From positions 7,421,718 to 7,485,717 of the forward strand of contig JASSKH010000009.1 in NCBI GenBank assembly GCA_031763025.1: 64,000 nt of DNA, read 5' to 3'. Below the pieces are notes generated by a model. That model saw nothing but the letters and a program-made list of their open reading frames with translations. It was not told the DNA's origin and did not search any database. The translations under genes and the position numbers were made by a program. The first letter of the stretch is position 1. The number at the start of each line of letters is the position of its first letter. Positions 1-12,034 of this stretch are shown here, piece after piece. Origin of the DNA: Macrocystis pyrifera (Eukaryota; Sar; Phaeophyceae; Laminariales; Laminariaceae).

Positions 1-238
1 AGCTCATACGCAGCAGTATTATAGGGGCAAGTCAGCAGGTCAAGCCAAGAGCAGCCGGCACGCGAGATCCCCCGCCGGCCACCTCGTTGAATCCATTTCG
101 GGCTTCTTTTTCGTACGTCGAGCGGTTCTGGATCCACGCTGCAAGCGTTGTCTTGTCGGGAATTCCAAGCGGCCCTGGTTGGTGGCGTAACTCAAGCCGA
201 CAGTGCCTCCGGAGCCCTTCCAACTCTCGACAACAGAC
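1..238. other. No gene recognised
   Basis: Left edge of the window. I see no open frame with family motifs and no repeat partner elsewhere in the window. Confidence 0.4.
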
Positions 239-673
239 TGCGTACCGGATCGCCTTGCGTTTGGACTCTTAGCGAATATCGCTTTCGCTTCGGACCACCT
301 TCACAAACTCCGAACTTGCGAAGTCGGGCGGCTCCAGCGTACCATAAACATAAATCCTATCCCCCCCCCCCCCCCCCGTCTTGGGGGGCTGATTTGAAAA
401 AAGGGCTTCCCCGTCGTTGCGTTTCCGCTTGCTTGTGGCTCTCCCCGTGCTGTTGAAGCCGCCCGGCTTCAGGCTTGGAAACTGAATGGTGAGAGCCACC
501 AGTGGGAGCACAACAACGGGGAAGTTCTTTTGACGGAGCTCCCAAAGGCAAGAGGATTATGGTTGAGGTTGGAGCTGAAGCCGCCCCGGCTTAAAACATC
601 CGGAGTTGTGACGGTGGTCAGAAGCGAGAGCGGTATCCGCTAAGAATTCAAACTCGAGGCGATCGGGTACGCA
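239..673. repeat. Long imperfect foldback (inverted repeat) element
   Basis: The two halves are reverse complements over about 215 bases each, centred near 460 on a small palindrome (TGAAGCCGCCCGGCTTCA). Matching blocks occur in the same order on both arms: a GCGTACC.GATCGCCT outer block, a TCTTAGCG block, a GGACCACC.TCACAA block, a GGCGGCT.CAG block, a CTTCCCCG.GTTG block and a GTGGCTCTC block. The left arm holds a run of 17 C. By eye the arms are roughly 70 percent identical, so the element is old. No clean target duplication was seen. It is most likely a foldback transposon or large MITE; a hairpin RNA locus is possible. Confidence 0.7.
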
Positions 674-3195
674 CATGTCATGTGTAACCATGGGTGGACT
701 CGTACGTCTGCGCACCCTGTTTCATGACCCGACACAGGTGTGATGCAACACAGAAAGTAACCTAAAGCCTAGGCCCCATCAAATTCATGCCGGCACGTGA
801 CCTCTATCAATAGGCTTCACGGTAAAAGTCTGAAACCTGCATTAAACCTGCATTTTTATTTGCTGGTACTGCTGCGCCTATGAACCGCTCCTTACCCGAC
901 GACGGCACCGTGTAGTGTAAAACCAGTAAAAGCGATGACACGCCCCCGGGGCTGATTTTCGGAGCCGTTTTTCTCGAAAACACGGGCGGGGAGGGGGAGG
1001 GGGCACTAAAAGGTCACACCCACAGAACGAAAAGAGTGGCCTGGTTTCGGAAAGGTCTCGTCGAGAATCTCTTCCTATCAGCTCTTCTCTCAGGTGCTTT
1101 GTCACTTTTCCGATTGTCGAAAAAATCATCTTGGAAAATCGTCGTAGGGTGTTGTGTGAGTGTGATAACTTTTGTCACCCGTGTAATAAGGTAGGTATGC
1201 GGCGCATACATGCATAGGTACCCGATGTGCGTACGAACTCTACTACTGCTGTAGAGTTGACCCGCTTGTCCAAGTGACGATGAAAAACTTTCTGTCAATC
1301 CACCGAGTTAAATCGATGAAGACGAACGATTCTTATCACTATATTTTTTTCTGATGGACCAAGGGCGGAGTAACTTGTCGAACTCGGCAAGGACTCGACA
1401 ATGCAGCAATGAGGAGACATGTCGTAGACTTGTTTTGCGACTATTCATACATTGAATTTCACATTTGGGCATCCTTTGCGCAAATGTAGACTTGAGCATA
1501 TACCATTTCCGTGGAGAATTTACACATCGGTACAGGGGAACGGTGCTGCCCCGATTGTCATCAACTACGGTCGACTTGAAGCGTCTGCACGCGCTAATAT
1601 ATTGCAATCGACTAGGCGCGTGATTTGAAACAGCAGCTGTTTCACGATGCCCTGCGTGAGTACCAGGTATGCTTTTTATATACGGCTTGCTTTTCTGATG
1701 TTAATAGTAACATGAGAAAAACAATCTATGATGTCTTGCCTACGGAGTACCCTCGAAGCACTTCAGTGTTGTGTATTCCATGTTTTTTTACTGCGTGCCC
1801 CTTAGGTCATGTGGCTTCCTCTCTAGACATGCCGACAGCAGCACCCGAGGTACTCAACCGTGTTCTTGATGTTCGGGTTTGTTTCGGCATGACTCCTGCC
1901 TGCGCATGAATGCATGTGAACTAAAAATAAAGCGCGTGGCATTCATTTCGCTTTTGGCGGTACTCTGCTCGCGTCTTTTATTCTACTTCGTCCACACCCG
2001 CCCCCCTCTTAGGTTCGGCTTTGAGTGCGAGAAGGAGGCCTACCGCAACACGGAGCCAAGAGGCTCTCGTCATCCGTTTGAAACATTCGAAGCCCGGCCG
2101 GCCCCGGGCCCGGCTCTCCAGCGTTCTTTTTTGTATACTAATCGAATTACTGTTGTGTACTACGGTACCTGGTACATTCATGTGTGCAATAGATGGTTTT
2201 TGCTACGTACTACTGCAGGAATGTACGACGGCGTTGTGTATTTTCTTCCTGCGGCCGCGCGGCAGAGGTGGAAGTAATGAAGGACAGCACAAGACGTTTT
2301 TTTCTGGCTATTTTCGCTCCGATGGGAATCATTCGTTTGGTGTCGACTACAGCGGCTGCTGGTCGTCGGTCATAATACAGGTCCGGGTCGGCTTTTCCCC
2401 AAATACGCCGATACGTTTTCTCTAAGTTAGGGATGTGTTGGTACCTGAGCGATTTGCACGCAGCGTTCGTTCCCGCAGGACAATCGAGCCCGGACCCACC
2501 AGAGGTCAGAGGTAGAAGCTAGGCTGATCGTTCTGGTATCCTACAGTACGCTTTAAGGTGGTGATACACAAATTTGGGTGTGCTGTGTACAGGCCTGTCC
2601 TGGAGGTGATAGGTCGGACGATGAAGACTGGTGCGCGGGCAAGTTCTTGGGTCTTGGTTGGCGGTTTTGTTCGGCAGTGAGGCGTATATTAACGGACAGC
2701 ACATATCGCAAAACTCCTGCGCAAGAGCGCTTTGTTTGGCAAAACTACTTTTAGTGCGTTGTGGGGCTGTTCGTTGATGCCTGGCATTATTTAGCCCGTG
2801 GAGTACAGTTTGTGGCATGTGGGGAAGAGAGTGCATTGAGAGCTACTGTTGAGGCGGAAAAATATTTTTTTTTCAAATTTTCTGATGGGGAGGCAATGCT
2901 TGTCTTGGAGCTGTCTTGAGCTACACCCATCGATGCAAGAGTCATTTTGGCGTATTCAACGAGTTTTTTTCTCGAGGAAAACATACAGCTGTTTTTTGGC
3001 GCTTTAACTTGATTATTGTCTCACATGCGTCCCCGGTGGCTTGGTAGGTGATCCACGTGCCTATCAAGATCAATTTCGTGGGTTCGAGTCTCCCCGAGTG
3101 TATGCTCGCAGGGACTTTTTCTTGCATACGAAAACGATTAGCGGCAAGTGCGAGAGCGTGAGTGAGCTATATTCATTGAAAATCGACGAGCAATG
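674..3195. other. Intergenic DNA without recognised gene
   Basis: Only short overlapping frames on both strands. None has family motifs or convincing splice-bounded coding. Frames up to about 130 residues near 1.9-2.4 kb overlap one another on both strands and look like chance frames. Confidence 0.4.
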
Positions 3196-3199
3196 GGAA

Positions 3200-3340
3200 T
3201 GCTGAACCCTATGTGCGACAAAAAATAAATGCACGTACCGGGGGGAAGGGACGACACCTGTGACCACGGCTTGTCCAGAAGATCGCTGAGGATAAAACCT
3301 CCTACGAGTTATGCTGGAAAGTAAAAGTGATGAAAAAAAT
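3200..3340. repeat. Dispersed repeat, copy of the interior of the 55.2-55.6 kb foldback
   Basis: This stretch, which includes a GACGACACCTGTG block and a GACCACGGCTTGTCCAG block, matches the reverse complement of about 55390-55535, inside the foldback element at 55183-55633. It is a partial, diverged copy; the ends of that element are not visible here. Confidence 0.6.
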
Positions 3341-4800
3341 GCACAGGTTCAGGTGTCGTCACTGATGCACGCACGCGCACATCTTATGAGGATGAGGTTT
3401 TGTCTCAAGCAAAACTTGCAAGCGCCATTAACGGTACACTTTTTTTTTTGGCACATTCCTCACGATTGGTCGACTGCGGTCTATGGAGACACGCGATACG
3501 TTAATTGGGGATTCTGGGTGCTCCAGACCTGACCGAGAGCACGGCATAATTTGGGACTCAAGAATTTAGGACAACATTTTTTATTGTATCAACTCCCCTG
3601 TCAACGATAACTGTCAGCACACACCCTGTCAACAAAGACACAGCAACTCGTAATTTCGTGGCGTTGACTCGCCAATGTGTTGGCGTTGATGAATAAACCT
3701 GGTACGAGACCACCATTTAGGAGCAACTTGCGTAGTCTATACTCCAAATAACACTCGATTATTGCAACAGGGTTGAATTCGGCATACGTACGGCCACAGG
3801 CTCGGTCACACTTGCGGAATGCTTCATGCGTCTTTTTCGTTACTCGAGTGGCTCAGGCGACTACTTAAGTTACGTACAATATTAAGGGTTTCGGCGTGGG
3901 CCTTTCGATGCCGCCTCCCTCCTGGAGTCTGTCCGTTGGCGTTCTATGAATACATGGAGATGATACATTCGCCAAAAAGTGACGTCCACGTTGGTGAGTA
4001 TTTTACCAGGTATAACATTTGTTGCTGCCACCTTTCCCTTTCTACATGCTATATATCGTAGTCGTCAGGTACTCAATTGTCGTCGTATACCAGGTAGATG
4101 GAGGTATTTAGTATTAATAGTAATCGCCTGGGTTGACCCCAGCCTCGATCTAAATCGAGTCCCCTCCTTTTGGTCCCTGGGCGGTGGCGGGGCACCCACG
4201 TGCTGCTGCTGTGCTCTGGTCTCGTGTGTGCTCGATAGATGACCGACGCTCATCAATATAATACAGCAGTACCTCGCGCTGCTGTGTGTTTTTCCATCAC
4301 ATACACCATTTTTAAATACCTGGTATGTGAAGTTCGAAATCGAAATCTGAAACAAACAAGGGAAGAGAGAAAAAAACGAAAAAACAAGCCTAGAATCGAA
4401 GAAAACAAAAGAAAATACGCAATTCTTCGAAGATTTTCAGCGCGAGGGGGTGTGAAGCAGAGACCAAAAGATATGCGGTGTTCCAACTCCTCGAACAAAC
4501 TCGACCATCTACAATGAATGGTTTCGAATACGCACACTCGTGGAATAAGCACGCCAACCTCGTTCCTTGGCCATGCAATAACAATATATACATATACATA
4601 TGTACAAGGTTTCCCCTTCGGGATGTAGGTAACGTGAAATCCCGCGGGCGTCGCAAGGCGAAAAGAAAGTCACAAGTAACACACGTATAGCTGTTCTTGG
4701 CGGAAACGTGAGCCATGGGTAGACGTATTGCTCGAAGTAAAGAGTAATAGTGGTCAGCAGGCACTGAGTACTACTCTTTCTCTTTCTGTGGTGAATACCT
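3341..4800. other. Intergenic DNA; short repeat near 4600
   Basis: No gene recognised. About 70 bases at 4597-4668, with a CCCCTTCGGGA block followed by ACGTGAAA and GTCGCAA, have a diverged partner at 44467-44540 in the same orientation. They may be two ends of one dispersed element. Confidence 0.4.
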
Positions 4801-4804
4801 CGCT

Positions 4805-5620
4805 ACTACATGCACGCGGTATCATGGGTTGACTTCTATACTGCTGTTACTACCTCTATTAAATACCAATACTACGCAGGTAGAAGCAGCATGCACTGTA
4901 CAAACTAATATATAGTATACTACCTTGTACACTACCACTACGACTACTAACTTTACTATTTTACTACTATGTACTACTGCTAGAGCATGACCAATCGCTC
5001 ATACAATACAGACGGCCTCACGGTAAACACAGAGAGGTCAAATATTCACGCGATACCATGGGTTGGGGCATGACTGTCATGTACTGTTTTACTATACACC
5101 GCTGCCAGTAATACGTAAATGCAGTACAGGTAGAAGCAGCATGAATAAATACTACACTACAAAGGTATGTACTACCTACCAAGTACTGCTACTGCTACTC
5201 TGCGACTAGAGTAATATCCTTCATACAACGGCAACGTGGCATGCAAGCGGTACCATGGGTTGGGGGCACGAGTACTATACTGTTACTCTTAATATACACC
5301 ACCACCACTACTACGCAGATATATGTACTACTGCTTGTTGTAGTGAAGGTAGGAGCAGCATGCACGCTACTATATACTAAAGTACTACTACGACCACTGT
5401 TAAGATTTTGTAAATTGGCAGGCTGTATTATATACGGGTGAGGGCCTCTACTGCTACTGGCCAGGCAGAAGCAACATGCAGACGGCAACAACAGCAATAG
5501 CGGTCACCACAACGACTATACGACTATTGCTACAACTTATAGTACAGGTACTACTACTATTGGACAGGCATTGATAGAAGAAGCAGCATGCACTCGGTAC
5601 CATGGACTACTATTAATATT
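4805..5620. repeat. Degenerate tandem repeat, unit about 190-350 bases
   Basis: The same landmarks recur in order near 4810, 5050, 5240 and 5590: a GGTACCATGGGTTGGGG-like block, TAC-rich DNA, then GTAGAAGCAGCATG. Spacing varies because the TAC-rich filler expands and contracts. No coding potential is seen. Confidence 0.6.
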
Positions 5621-5837
5621 AATACTACAACTACGACTGTTGTATACTACTGTATACTAACTACTTCAGAATTCTATACCTGCGTGTCAAAAACAGCGTC
5701 AACAATAAAAAAGGCCCAAATGACCAAAAACATCACTATTAATACCACTCTGTCCCACTATATTAGGAAGCAATTTATCTGCATTTATTCATGTACACAT
5801 ACATATACGTACGGTTGGGGCACGATGAAAAAAGTTT

Positions 5838-6058
5838 TTGCATAATACTACTACTAAATTACTACTGCTACTACTACTGCTACTACTACTACTACTACTA
5901 CTATTACTGCTACTACTTTTACTGCTACTACTATACTTCTCTGCTACTATACTCCTGCTACTACTAATATTAATTCGACTACTGCTCCAACTACTACTTT
6001 TATCCTACTACTATACTATTGAATACTATTAATACTACTATACTCCTACCACAAGTAC
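5838..6058. repeat. TAC trinucleotide microsatellite, imperfect
   Basis: More than 200 bases of TAC with scattered interruptions. It yields a spurious poly-leucine frame and is not a gene. Confidence 0.9.
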
Positions 6059-6192
6059 TACTATTCCAGATGTACACCGAGACAGGGGGGGTAGAGGGAG
6101 ACGGGCGGCTGAGTGAGCCTGGCTCTGCGGCTCTTGCCCAGTGCGATTACCTGCTGCTGAGAGCGTGCGACTGGTCAACTCGCTATTATAGG

Positions 6193-7570
6193 TGTTATAT
6201 CCCCTCTCCCCTGTTGCGGCATTATGGTTTGTAGCAATCGTCCCCTCATCATACATGGCAGGCGTTGTCGCTTGCTTTTCTGATGAGCGCCTCGCCCCTT
6301 CAATCAGAAGACATCTGGCGAGGCAAACCGCAACTAACACAAGAGCTTATACCATCCTCAGGCACCTCGTGTGAGTGACCAGAGCAGAGCCAAGGGCATC
6401 GACCTGCCAGCAGTAGTCGGTCCCTAGGTCCATACTGCCTTTACACTTAACACTGGCGTCGCCGGCAGGGAAGATATCTGGCGAGGCAAACCGCAACTAA
6501 TACAAGAGCTTATACCATCCTCAAGCACCTCGTGTGAGTGACCAGAGCAGAGCCAAAGGCATCAACCTGCTAGCAGTAGTCGGTCCCTAGGTCCATACTG
6601 CCTTTACACTAAACACTGGCGTCGCCGGCAGGATGCTTTTGGTATCTGTTCGAGGTCTGATTTTTTTTTCCCGCCAACAATCTGGCTTAGCGCGCTCAGT
6701 GTAGGCGAAATCTCGCACGCGTCCTTTTCTGCCCTCTTTTATGGGATCGGGTCTTGACTGTCTTGGGTTTTACCATAGCGTGATTTCCTGTTTTCCGACA
6801 CTGTTCTCACTATTCGAGTGAGCCCCTTCGCGCCAGCACTTGTTTCTCTTGCGTTACCCTCGCGTTCGTTTTACTTGTCGACGCACCCCGTGCCTTCGCA
6901 GTGGGTACTGTAACGATCATTTTTTTTTGTTCTTTGTGTTTGTGTTTCGCTCTCAGGCTAGCTTATGCCGCTCCTGGCTACGCGACTTATATCGCTTCCT
7001 CGAGTTTAAGTCCTCGATTTAGCTTCCGGGTAGTTCTAGCTTGATTTGCCTGCTTCCGCGTATCCGTACTTTCGGACTTGTTGTCGGATTGGCAATGTCC
7101 AGGTGTAATCGGCTACTGCCTTACAGGTTAGAGGTGTGGGAGTGGGTTGTGAAGTGTCGAATCTTCGATCCATTCTCCGAATTCTCCGGATTGTTTTTGT
7201 TCTTTCCTGAGTTTTCCATGAATCTGCATATACGACCCTTCAGGGTGGGCTAGTGTTATGGTATCCCCTCTTCCCTGTTGCGGCGTTATATCCCCTCTCC
7301 CCTGTTGCGGCGTTATATCCCCTCTCCCCTGTTGCGGCATTATGGTTTGTAGCAATCGTCCCCTCATCATACATGGCAGGCGTTGTCGCTTGCTTTTCTG
7401 ATGAGCGCCTCGCCCCTTCGTTCAGAAGACATCTGGCGAGGCAAACCGCAACTAATACAAGAGCTTATACCATCCTCAAGCACCTCGTGTGAGTGACCAG
7501 AGCAGAGCCAAGGGCATCAACCTGCTAGCAGTAGTCGGTCCCTAGGTTCATGCTGCCTTTACACTTAACA
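6193..7570 (+). mobile_element. Short LTR retroelement of TRIM type, non-coding
   Basis: Two direct LTR-like repeats, 6193-6452 and 7254-7570, begin TGTTAT and end TTAACA and flank about 640 bases plus an extra partial LTR copy (6475-6615). A TGGCGTCGCCGGCAGG block follows both the 5' LTR and the partial copy, in the place of a primer-binding site. A GGGTGGGC block precedes the 3' LTR, like a polypurine tract. The 3' LTR is longer because a unit of about 28 bases (TATATCCCCTCTCCCCTGTT core) is present three times. The LTRs differ at only a few percent of positions, which suggests a fairly recent insertion. No capsid or polymerase coding is visible, so the element would depend on another element's enzymes. 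No exact target duplication was found. Confidence 0.7.
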
Positions 7571-7609
7571 CGAGGCAACATATATATATATATATTGATA
7601 TGTGTTACA

Positions 7610-7770
7610 CTCGTATTGCAAGCACGTACCTATCAAACGTACAAGGAGTAGGCACAGAGGGCTCTAGCAAACACTCCACCCACACTGTATGAACATCAAA
7701 TGGGGGCTTATATTCCCGGCCAGCGTGATGCCATGTATGCATGCACTACAGTAACCACAGTAGTACTCGA
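7610..7770. repeat. Dispersed repeat shared with 11645-11880
   Basis: Shared landmarks with 11645-11880 in the same order: ATCAAACGTACAAG, GAACATCAAA.GG and TTCCCGGCCAGCGTG followed by ATGCATGCA. The two copies are clearly diverged. No function can be read from them. Confidence 0.55.
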
Positions 7771-8848
7771 GGCAGCGTATATGTACAAGGCGCTTCGCTC
7801 CGCGGGCGGCCCACGCCGCCCGCTACGCTCGCTCAGGATTGAAAGTACATCAAATAGTGCGAAGCGGACAGAGGTCCATGATTGAATATAGTATTTTTTT
7901 ATGATTGTAGTTGCAAACTGGCGACTTCATACTGCCAAGAGTCCCGCCGCCGTGCTCGCGTCGCGAGCGATTCCGCCCGCTACGCTCGCTCACATGCCGT
8001 ACGTACGTACATAACGCAGGTAGGGTACTTATTTTCCTCTTGTGATATCCTGTATATACAAAAGAGAAAGCACAGCACGGCACAGCAGCACCTCGAAAAC
8101 CATCGAAAATGAAACGAACGAAAAAATCGGAAAGAAAAAGAAAAAAAAAATCCCCGTCCCCCTCTCATACAATAATTGTCTGCCTGATTGGAACACCTTG
8201 AACCGGTCAAACGAAAAAAAAAAAAATCTAACAGCAGAGCTTCTCTCTCAGCCTAGTACGCCGCCCGCCTCTCGCGCGACCACCTCGCCACCGATTCGGC
8301 CCGGGTAAAGTTTTCCTCACTCTCTGCCACAGTGAGTCCCGTCGCCCGCCTCGCGTTGAGCCCGGTGCTCACCGTGGCCGTCGTTCGCCAGCTCGACAAT
8401 GTTGGTGTTCAGACTGTATAGCTCTCTCTGTGAACTTCGGCTTGGTCGCAAAAATAAGTATCGCTTGAATCTTATCTTGCCTTCCCGAACGGCCCTTATG
8501 GACTCGTGCATACTCTATCCAAATCGTCAAATGGAGGCCAGACAGAGCCCATTCATGCTTCCCTCGTGTCTCGAGGCACACGCGCCGCCTAGCCACGAGT
8601 ACGGCGACCGCGCTTCTTGCGACCCCCCTTACACCTGCCAGCACCCGCTGACACCCGCGACGGCGCCGGGCTCGGCCCGCGGTGCCGTGCTCGGAGTACA
8701 CGCACGCACACGAAACGAAAGAATAAAAACAGAAAAATATAACGAAAGCGCAAAAAACAATGTAGAAAACAAGAACCGCTGGAAAGGTCCGGCAAGTAAT
8801 CGAAGGAGGCGTTGTCCAAGTGGGAGCTCTGAGAGGCCAGAGATGTAC
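7771..8848. other. Intergenic DNA without recognised gene
   Basis: Several long frames overlap on both strands between 8.0 and 9.1 kb. They include A-rich or T-rich low-complexity tracts and carry no family motif. The GCCCGCTACGCTCGCT block near 7816 and 7974 recurs near 47350. Part of this stretch may belong to the repeat that continues at 8850. Confidence 0.35.
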
Positions 8849-8849
8849 C

Positions 8850-9080
8850 AACCGAGCGAAAGAGAGCCTGCCGAACCGCTGAAAAAAACAAATCGACTTT
8901 TTATTTTTCCAAGAGTTTTTTTTTTTTTTTCCTTTTCCGGGAAAAAAAAGTGTGGCATGACAGGCAAGCACGCAAAGAAACCAAAGAACACGAAGACATC
9001 AAAGATCGTAGAAGCGACAAAAAGTCGTGGTAGACTCGCTGCGCGCGAGGCAGTTTTATATTCAAGTACAAAAAAGGATA
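8850..9080. repeat. Dispersed repeat; empty-site copy for the 47960 transposon
   Basis: Blocks such as GAGAGCCTGCCGAACCGCTG, AAAGTGTGGCA.GA, GCGAAGAAACCAAAGA-like and GTCGTGG.CT occur in the same order at 47849-47950 and 48914-49040. There, a 946-base transposon lies between the two halves. Here the two halves are contiguous, which makes this copy a natural unoccupied-site reference. Confidence 0.65.
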
Positions 9081-9094
9081 AACGTAAGTATTAT

Positions 9095-9480
9095 CTTTAT
9101 ATATGTGTGTGTTGTTCATATTAAACCATTCTAGCTACCCGTCGACATCCAGCACAACCAACCGGTGTCCGTGCCGATTCTTCAATCCTATAATAATGAT
9201 CCTACTACGTAAAGAGATAAAAGTTACCAGGTATGTGGTCACAAAACTACGCCTCAGAGATCCTACATTGTTAGTAGACAATGCACTGCCATGTCATCGT
9301 ACTGGATACGACAGGCACGACATACATGCACATTCAACAAAAGAGATAGAATAAAAAAAACGAACCAAAACAGAAAACAAGGAAACAAATCGAAAGAGAC
9401 AAGAAAACAAAAAACTGTCGTGCCTCTCCTCAGGAGATGTAGCAGACACTTCAAAAGAACGAGCTACGTATAGAAACAGC
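9095..9480. repeat. Dispersed repeat shared with 21745-22060
   Basis: CATTAAACC, CGTCGACATCCAGCA, GTGTCCGTGC.GATTCTTCA and a later A-rich GAAACAA tract appear in the same order at 21745-22060. The copies are diverged and lack coding. Confidence 0.55.
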
Positions 9481-9520
9481 ACCACCACTACTACATAAAT
9501 ATACCTATCTATGATGATCC

Positions 9521-9895
9521 TCAGCCTTGTCCGATCCGTTGTAGGTCGACGGATCTCTCCCGCCTCTGACCGTCTTTCCGCGCGGACTCTTCGCCGGGAC
9601 GTTCCCCCTCCACGCCTGAACCGGCCGGCGCCGGAAGATCCTCCTGCTCAGCGCCGTGGCGCCCGCGCGAAGCCTTGGCGTTGAGATCTACGAAGGAATC
9701 TCCTAAAATCCCTGATCTGTCAGTGTTTTGGGCCATGGCCTCTCGACGGAGTACATGCGTTCGCGTGGTTCTTTCAGGCACGTCCTCTCCGACCTCCAAC
9801 CCATGGGAAGGGTCAACTACCCGGCCGGCGTCGCCATGGTGGGGGCCTGCGCGGGTGGCCGTATCTGGGACATCGATGGAACGCCCCGATAGCAC
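9521..9895 (-). CDS. Unrecognised GC-rich open frame, 124 residues
   Basis: An open frame in a local GC-rich island that contrasts with its AT-richer flanks. The product is very charged (many R, E, D and G), has no membrane span or signal, and matches no family I know. An overlapping plus-strand frame covers the same bases, so the strand is not certain. It could be an exon, a piece of an old mobile element, or chance. No splice sites were assigned. Confidence 0.2.
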   Translation of the reverse strand: MLSGRSIDVPDTATRAGPHHGDAGRVVDPSHGLEVGEDVPERTTRTHVLRREAMAQNTDRSGILGDSFVDLNAKASRGRHGAEQEDLPAPAGSGVEGERPGEESARKDGQRRERSVDLQRIGQG

Positions 9896-10509
9896 ATGCC
9901 ACCCTAGCTTAGTTGAGAACCGGGGGATATATGATAGAGATATCGCATGTCACCTACAGCCAGCAGCACTTATGAGGGCTAGTAGTACTATTGGTGTGTA
10001 CGCTATATCGTACAGCGGCAGCTGCAGTGGAGCTGTGGTACGTGGCTACTGAGATGTACAGCTACAACAGTACTGCTACTACAGCAGCTGCTTTGACGGC
10101 ACCTTTCCATGGAGCTGCGCTGTCGGCATGGCGTACTCCCTGAGTTAGAAGTTAAAGTACTTACACCGCCTGCTAGTATTCCACCACTTTTCGGTTAATC
10201 GGTAAGTAATCGTCAGCCTTCTGCCGCCTTTTCATTTCTCAATTCGCTGTTATTATGAAGACATGCAATAGCTTCATCTCATACTTAATTCTCAGAGTTG
10301 AGTGCGGAGCACACACTCTCAATCTCTTGGCATCGAGTCTCACCCTCCGCCTACTCCTACTCCTCTACTTCATGCTCCCTCCACGCGAGTCTGCCGCCGT
10401 CCAGGTCGCCGGCGTAGTCCGTTGTACTACGTATAAAAAATAAACAGAGTAACACTACGTAAGAACCAAGGGAAATAAAGGCAACCCGAAGCACAAAGCA
10501 CCCTCCAGG

Positions 10510-10640
10510 TAGCCGCAGCAGTTTGTGGTACGAGTAGCATAACCAGGTTCTCCCTGATAGTCGGCCTGGTACCTTGCTACCCTTTCTGCCGTCTCTGTCC
10601 TGCGTTCGTCGACCGTAGTAGAACCCCAGTATCGGTGATA
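10510..10640. repeat. Dispersed repeat family with TCGGCCTGGTACCTTGCTAC core
   Basis: One of three copies (others 11495-11650 and 22280-22440) sharing GCAGCAGTTG.GGTACGAGTAGCA, then AGTCGGCCTGGT.CCTTGCTACCCT, then CGTCTCT. All three are in the same orientation. The third lies inside the 20641-23465 transposon. Non-coding. Confidence 0.6.
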
Positions 10641-10767
10641 AGGAATAGAATGCAGGTACTATCGGAACTGCTGTCTAGGAAGAAGGCAGTTTTTTTTCTT
10701 GTTCAGGAGATTTCTTGTTCTTGTGTTGTCGCATTATTCCTCTTCAGAATGAGAGAAAGGAGCTTTT

Positions 10768-11300
10768 GAGAGCGTGATTTCGATAGGTAGGGGCTTGATT
10801 CAAGGCATCAAGCCCACTCTGCTCTCCTTCTATTGACCCTCTCCCGGATAAATATACTTGTCCGAGGGAACATATTCCTCGGGCGCTAGTCTAATCTTCT
10901 CCTATCGGCTGTCCTAGCCATCCAATCGTACTACAAAGGAAACTTCAGAGCCCCGGGGATACTCTTAGGGTATTCAGAGCTTTGATACTATGGGCTATAT
11001 CGTAACTACTCCTATAGCCCGAAATTATAGAATATCGAGAGAGTGATTTCGATAGGTAGGGGCTTCAAGCCCACTCTTCTCTCCTTCTATTGACCCTCTA
11101 CCAGATAAATATACTTGTTGTCCGAGGAACATTCCTCGGGCGCTATATAGTCTAATCTTCTCCTATCGGCTGTCCTAGCCATACAATTGTACTGCAAAGG
11201 AAACTTCAGAGCCGGGGGGGATACTCTTAGGGTATTCAGGGCTTTGATACTATGAGCTATATCGTCACTACTCCTGTAGCCCGAAATTATAGAGTATCAC
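10768..11300. repeat. Tandem duplication, two units of about 265 bases
   Basis: Unit one (10768-11036) and unit two (11037-11300) are about 90 percent identical, starting at GAGAG.GTGATTTCGATAGG and ending near CCCGAAATTATAGA.TATC. Small indels separate them. No coding is visible, and the partner of a larger element was not found. Confidence 0.8.
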
Positions 11301-11494
11301 ACAGCTATGTGCCCCCCTCTGGAGAGGATGCGTCAGACAATACGAAACAAGCAAAGCAGGCTCGTCATCCACCCACGCCACACGACGCCTTTCATAAGGA
11401 CAAGAAGAAATAAATATAGTCAAATGAAAATCACGGAGGATCGAGCGCCAACAGAAAAATAAGACTAAGAAAGACCACGTTCGAACCAGCTGCA

Positions 11495-11650
11495 CCAGCC
11501 GACGGCACGAGTAGCATAGACATGTTCTACTTACTAGTCAGCCTGGTGCCTTGCTACCCTGTCTGCCATCTCATTCCTACTTTCGTCCACCGCGGTTTCC
11601 CTTTTCTACTCCTCCTGTTGTTGCCCCCCCTCCCCGCATTCCCATTTCGT
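11495..11650. repeat. Second copy of the 10510 dispersed repeat
   Basis: Carries the same AGTCAGCCTGGTGCCTTGCT core and a longer downstream match to 22280-22440, including CCGCGGTTTCCCTT and CTACTCCTCCTGTT. Confidence 0.6.
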
Positions 11651-11890
11651 GATGCAAGTACGTACGTATCAAACGTACAAGTAGTATTAATAGACAGAGT
11701 GATCCACCACGCTCTATGTATGTGAGCATCAAATGGAGCCAGGGTGGTATCAGGTACCAGGTGCACATGGCACTCGTACGTGCAGCGGTAGTACCAGAGG
11801 CTGTATGAACATCAAACGGAGCTTATTCCCGGCCAGCGTGGCACCATGCATGCATGCATGCATTACAGCAGTAGAAAGTAGTACCTGGCA
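11651..11890. repeat. Second copy of the 7610 dispersed repeat
   Basis: See 7610-7770. Contains TATCAAACGTACAAG and TTCCCGGCCAGCGTGGCACC, followed by a short ATGC run. Confidence 0.55.
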
Positions 11891-12034
11891 TCAAAGAGGG
11901 CACCGCCAAACACTTCAAGCAAAAAAAGTGAAATAATCAGGCAGTACGTGACATGTCCCCTTTTCACAAAAAAAAAACGCTTGATGATTCACTATTAATA
12001 GAAACGTCACTTGTTTTCATCGCCGCATCGAGCA

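Noticed and set aside
3021-3095. tRNA-like text with a GGGTTCGAGTC box
   Set aside because: Box A-like and box B-like blocks are present, but I could not fold a 7-pair acceptor stem or a good T stem. At most a tRNA-derived fragment.
5838-6032. Poly-leucine frame
   Set aside because: Direct translation of the TAC microsatellite.
8399-9124. 241-residue plus-strand frame and a 200-residue minus-strand frame
   Set aside because: They overlap each other, include homopolymer tracts, and cover the dispersed repeat at 8850-9080.
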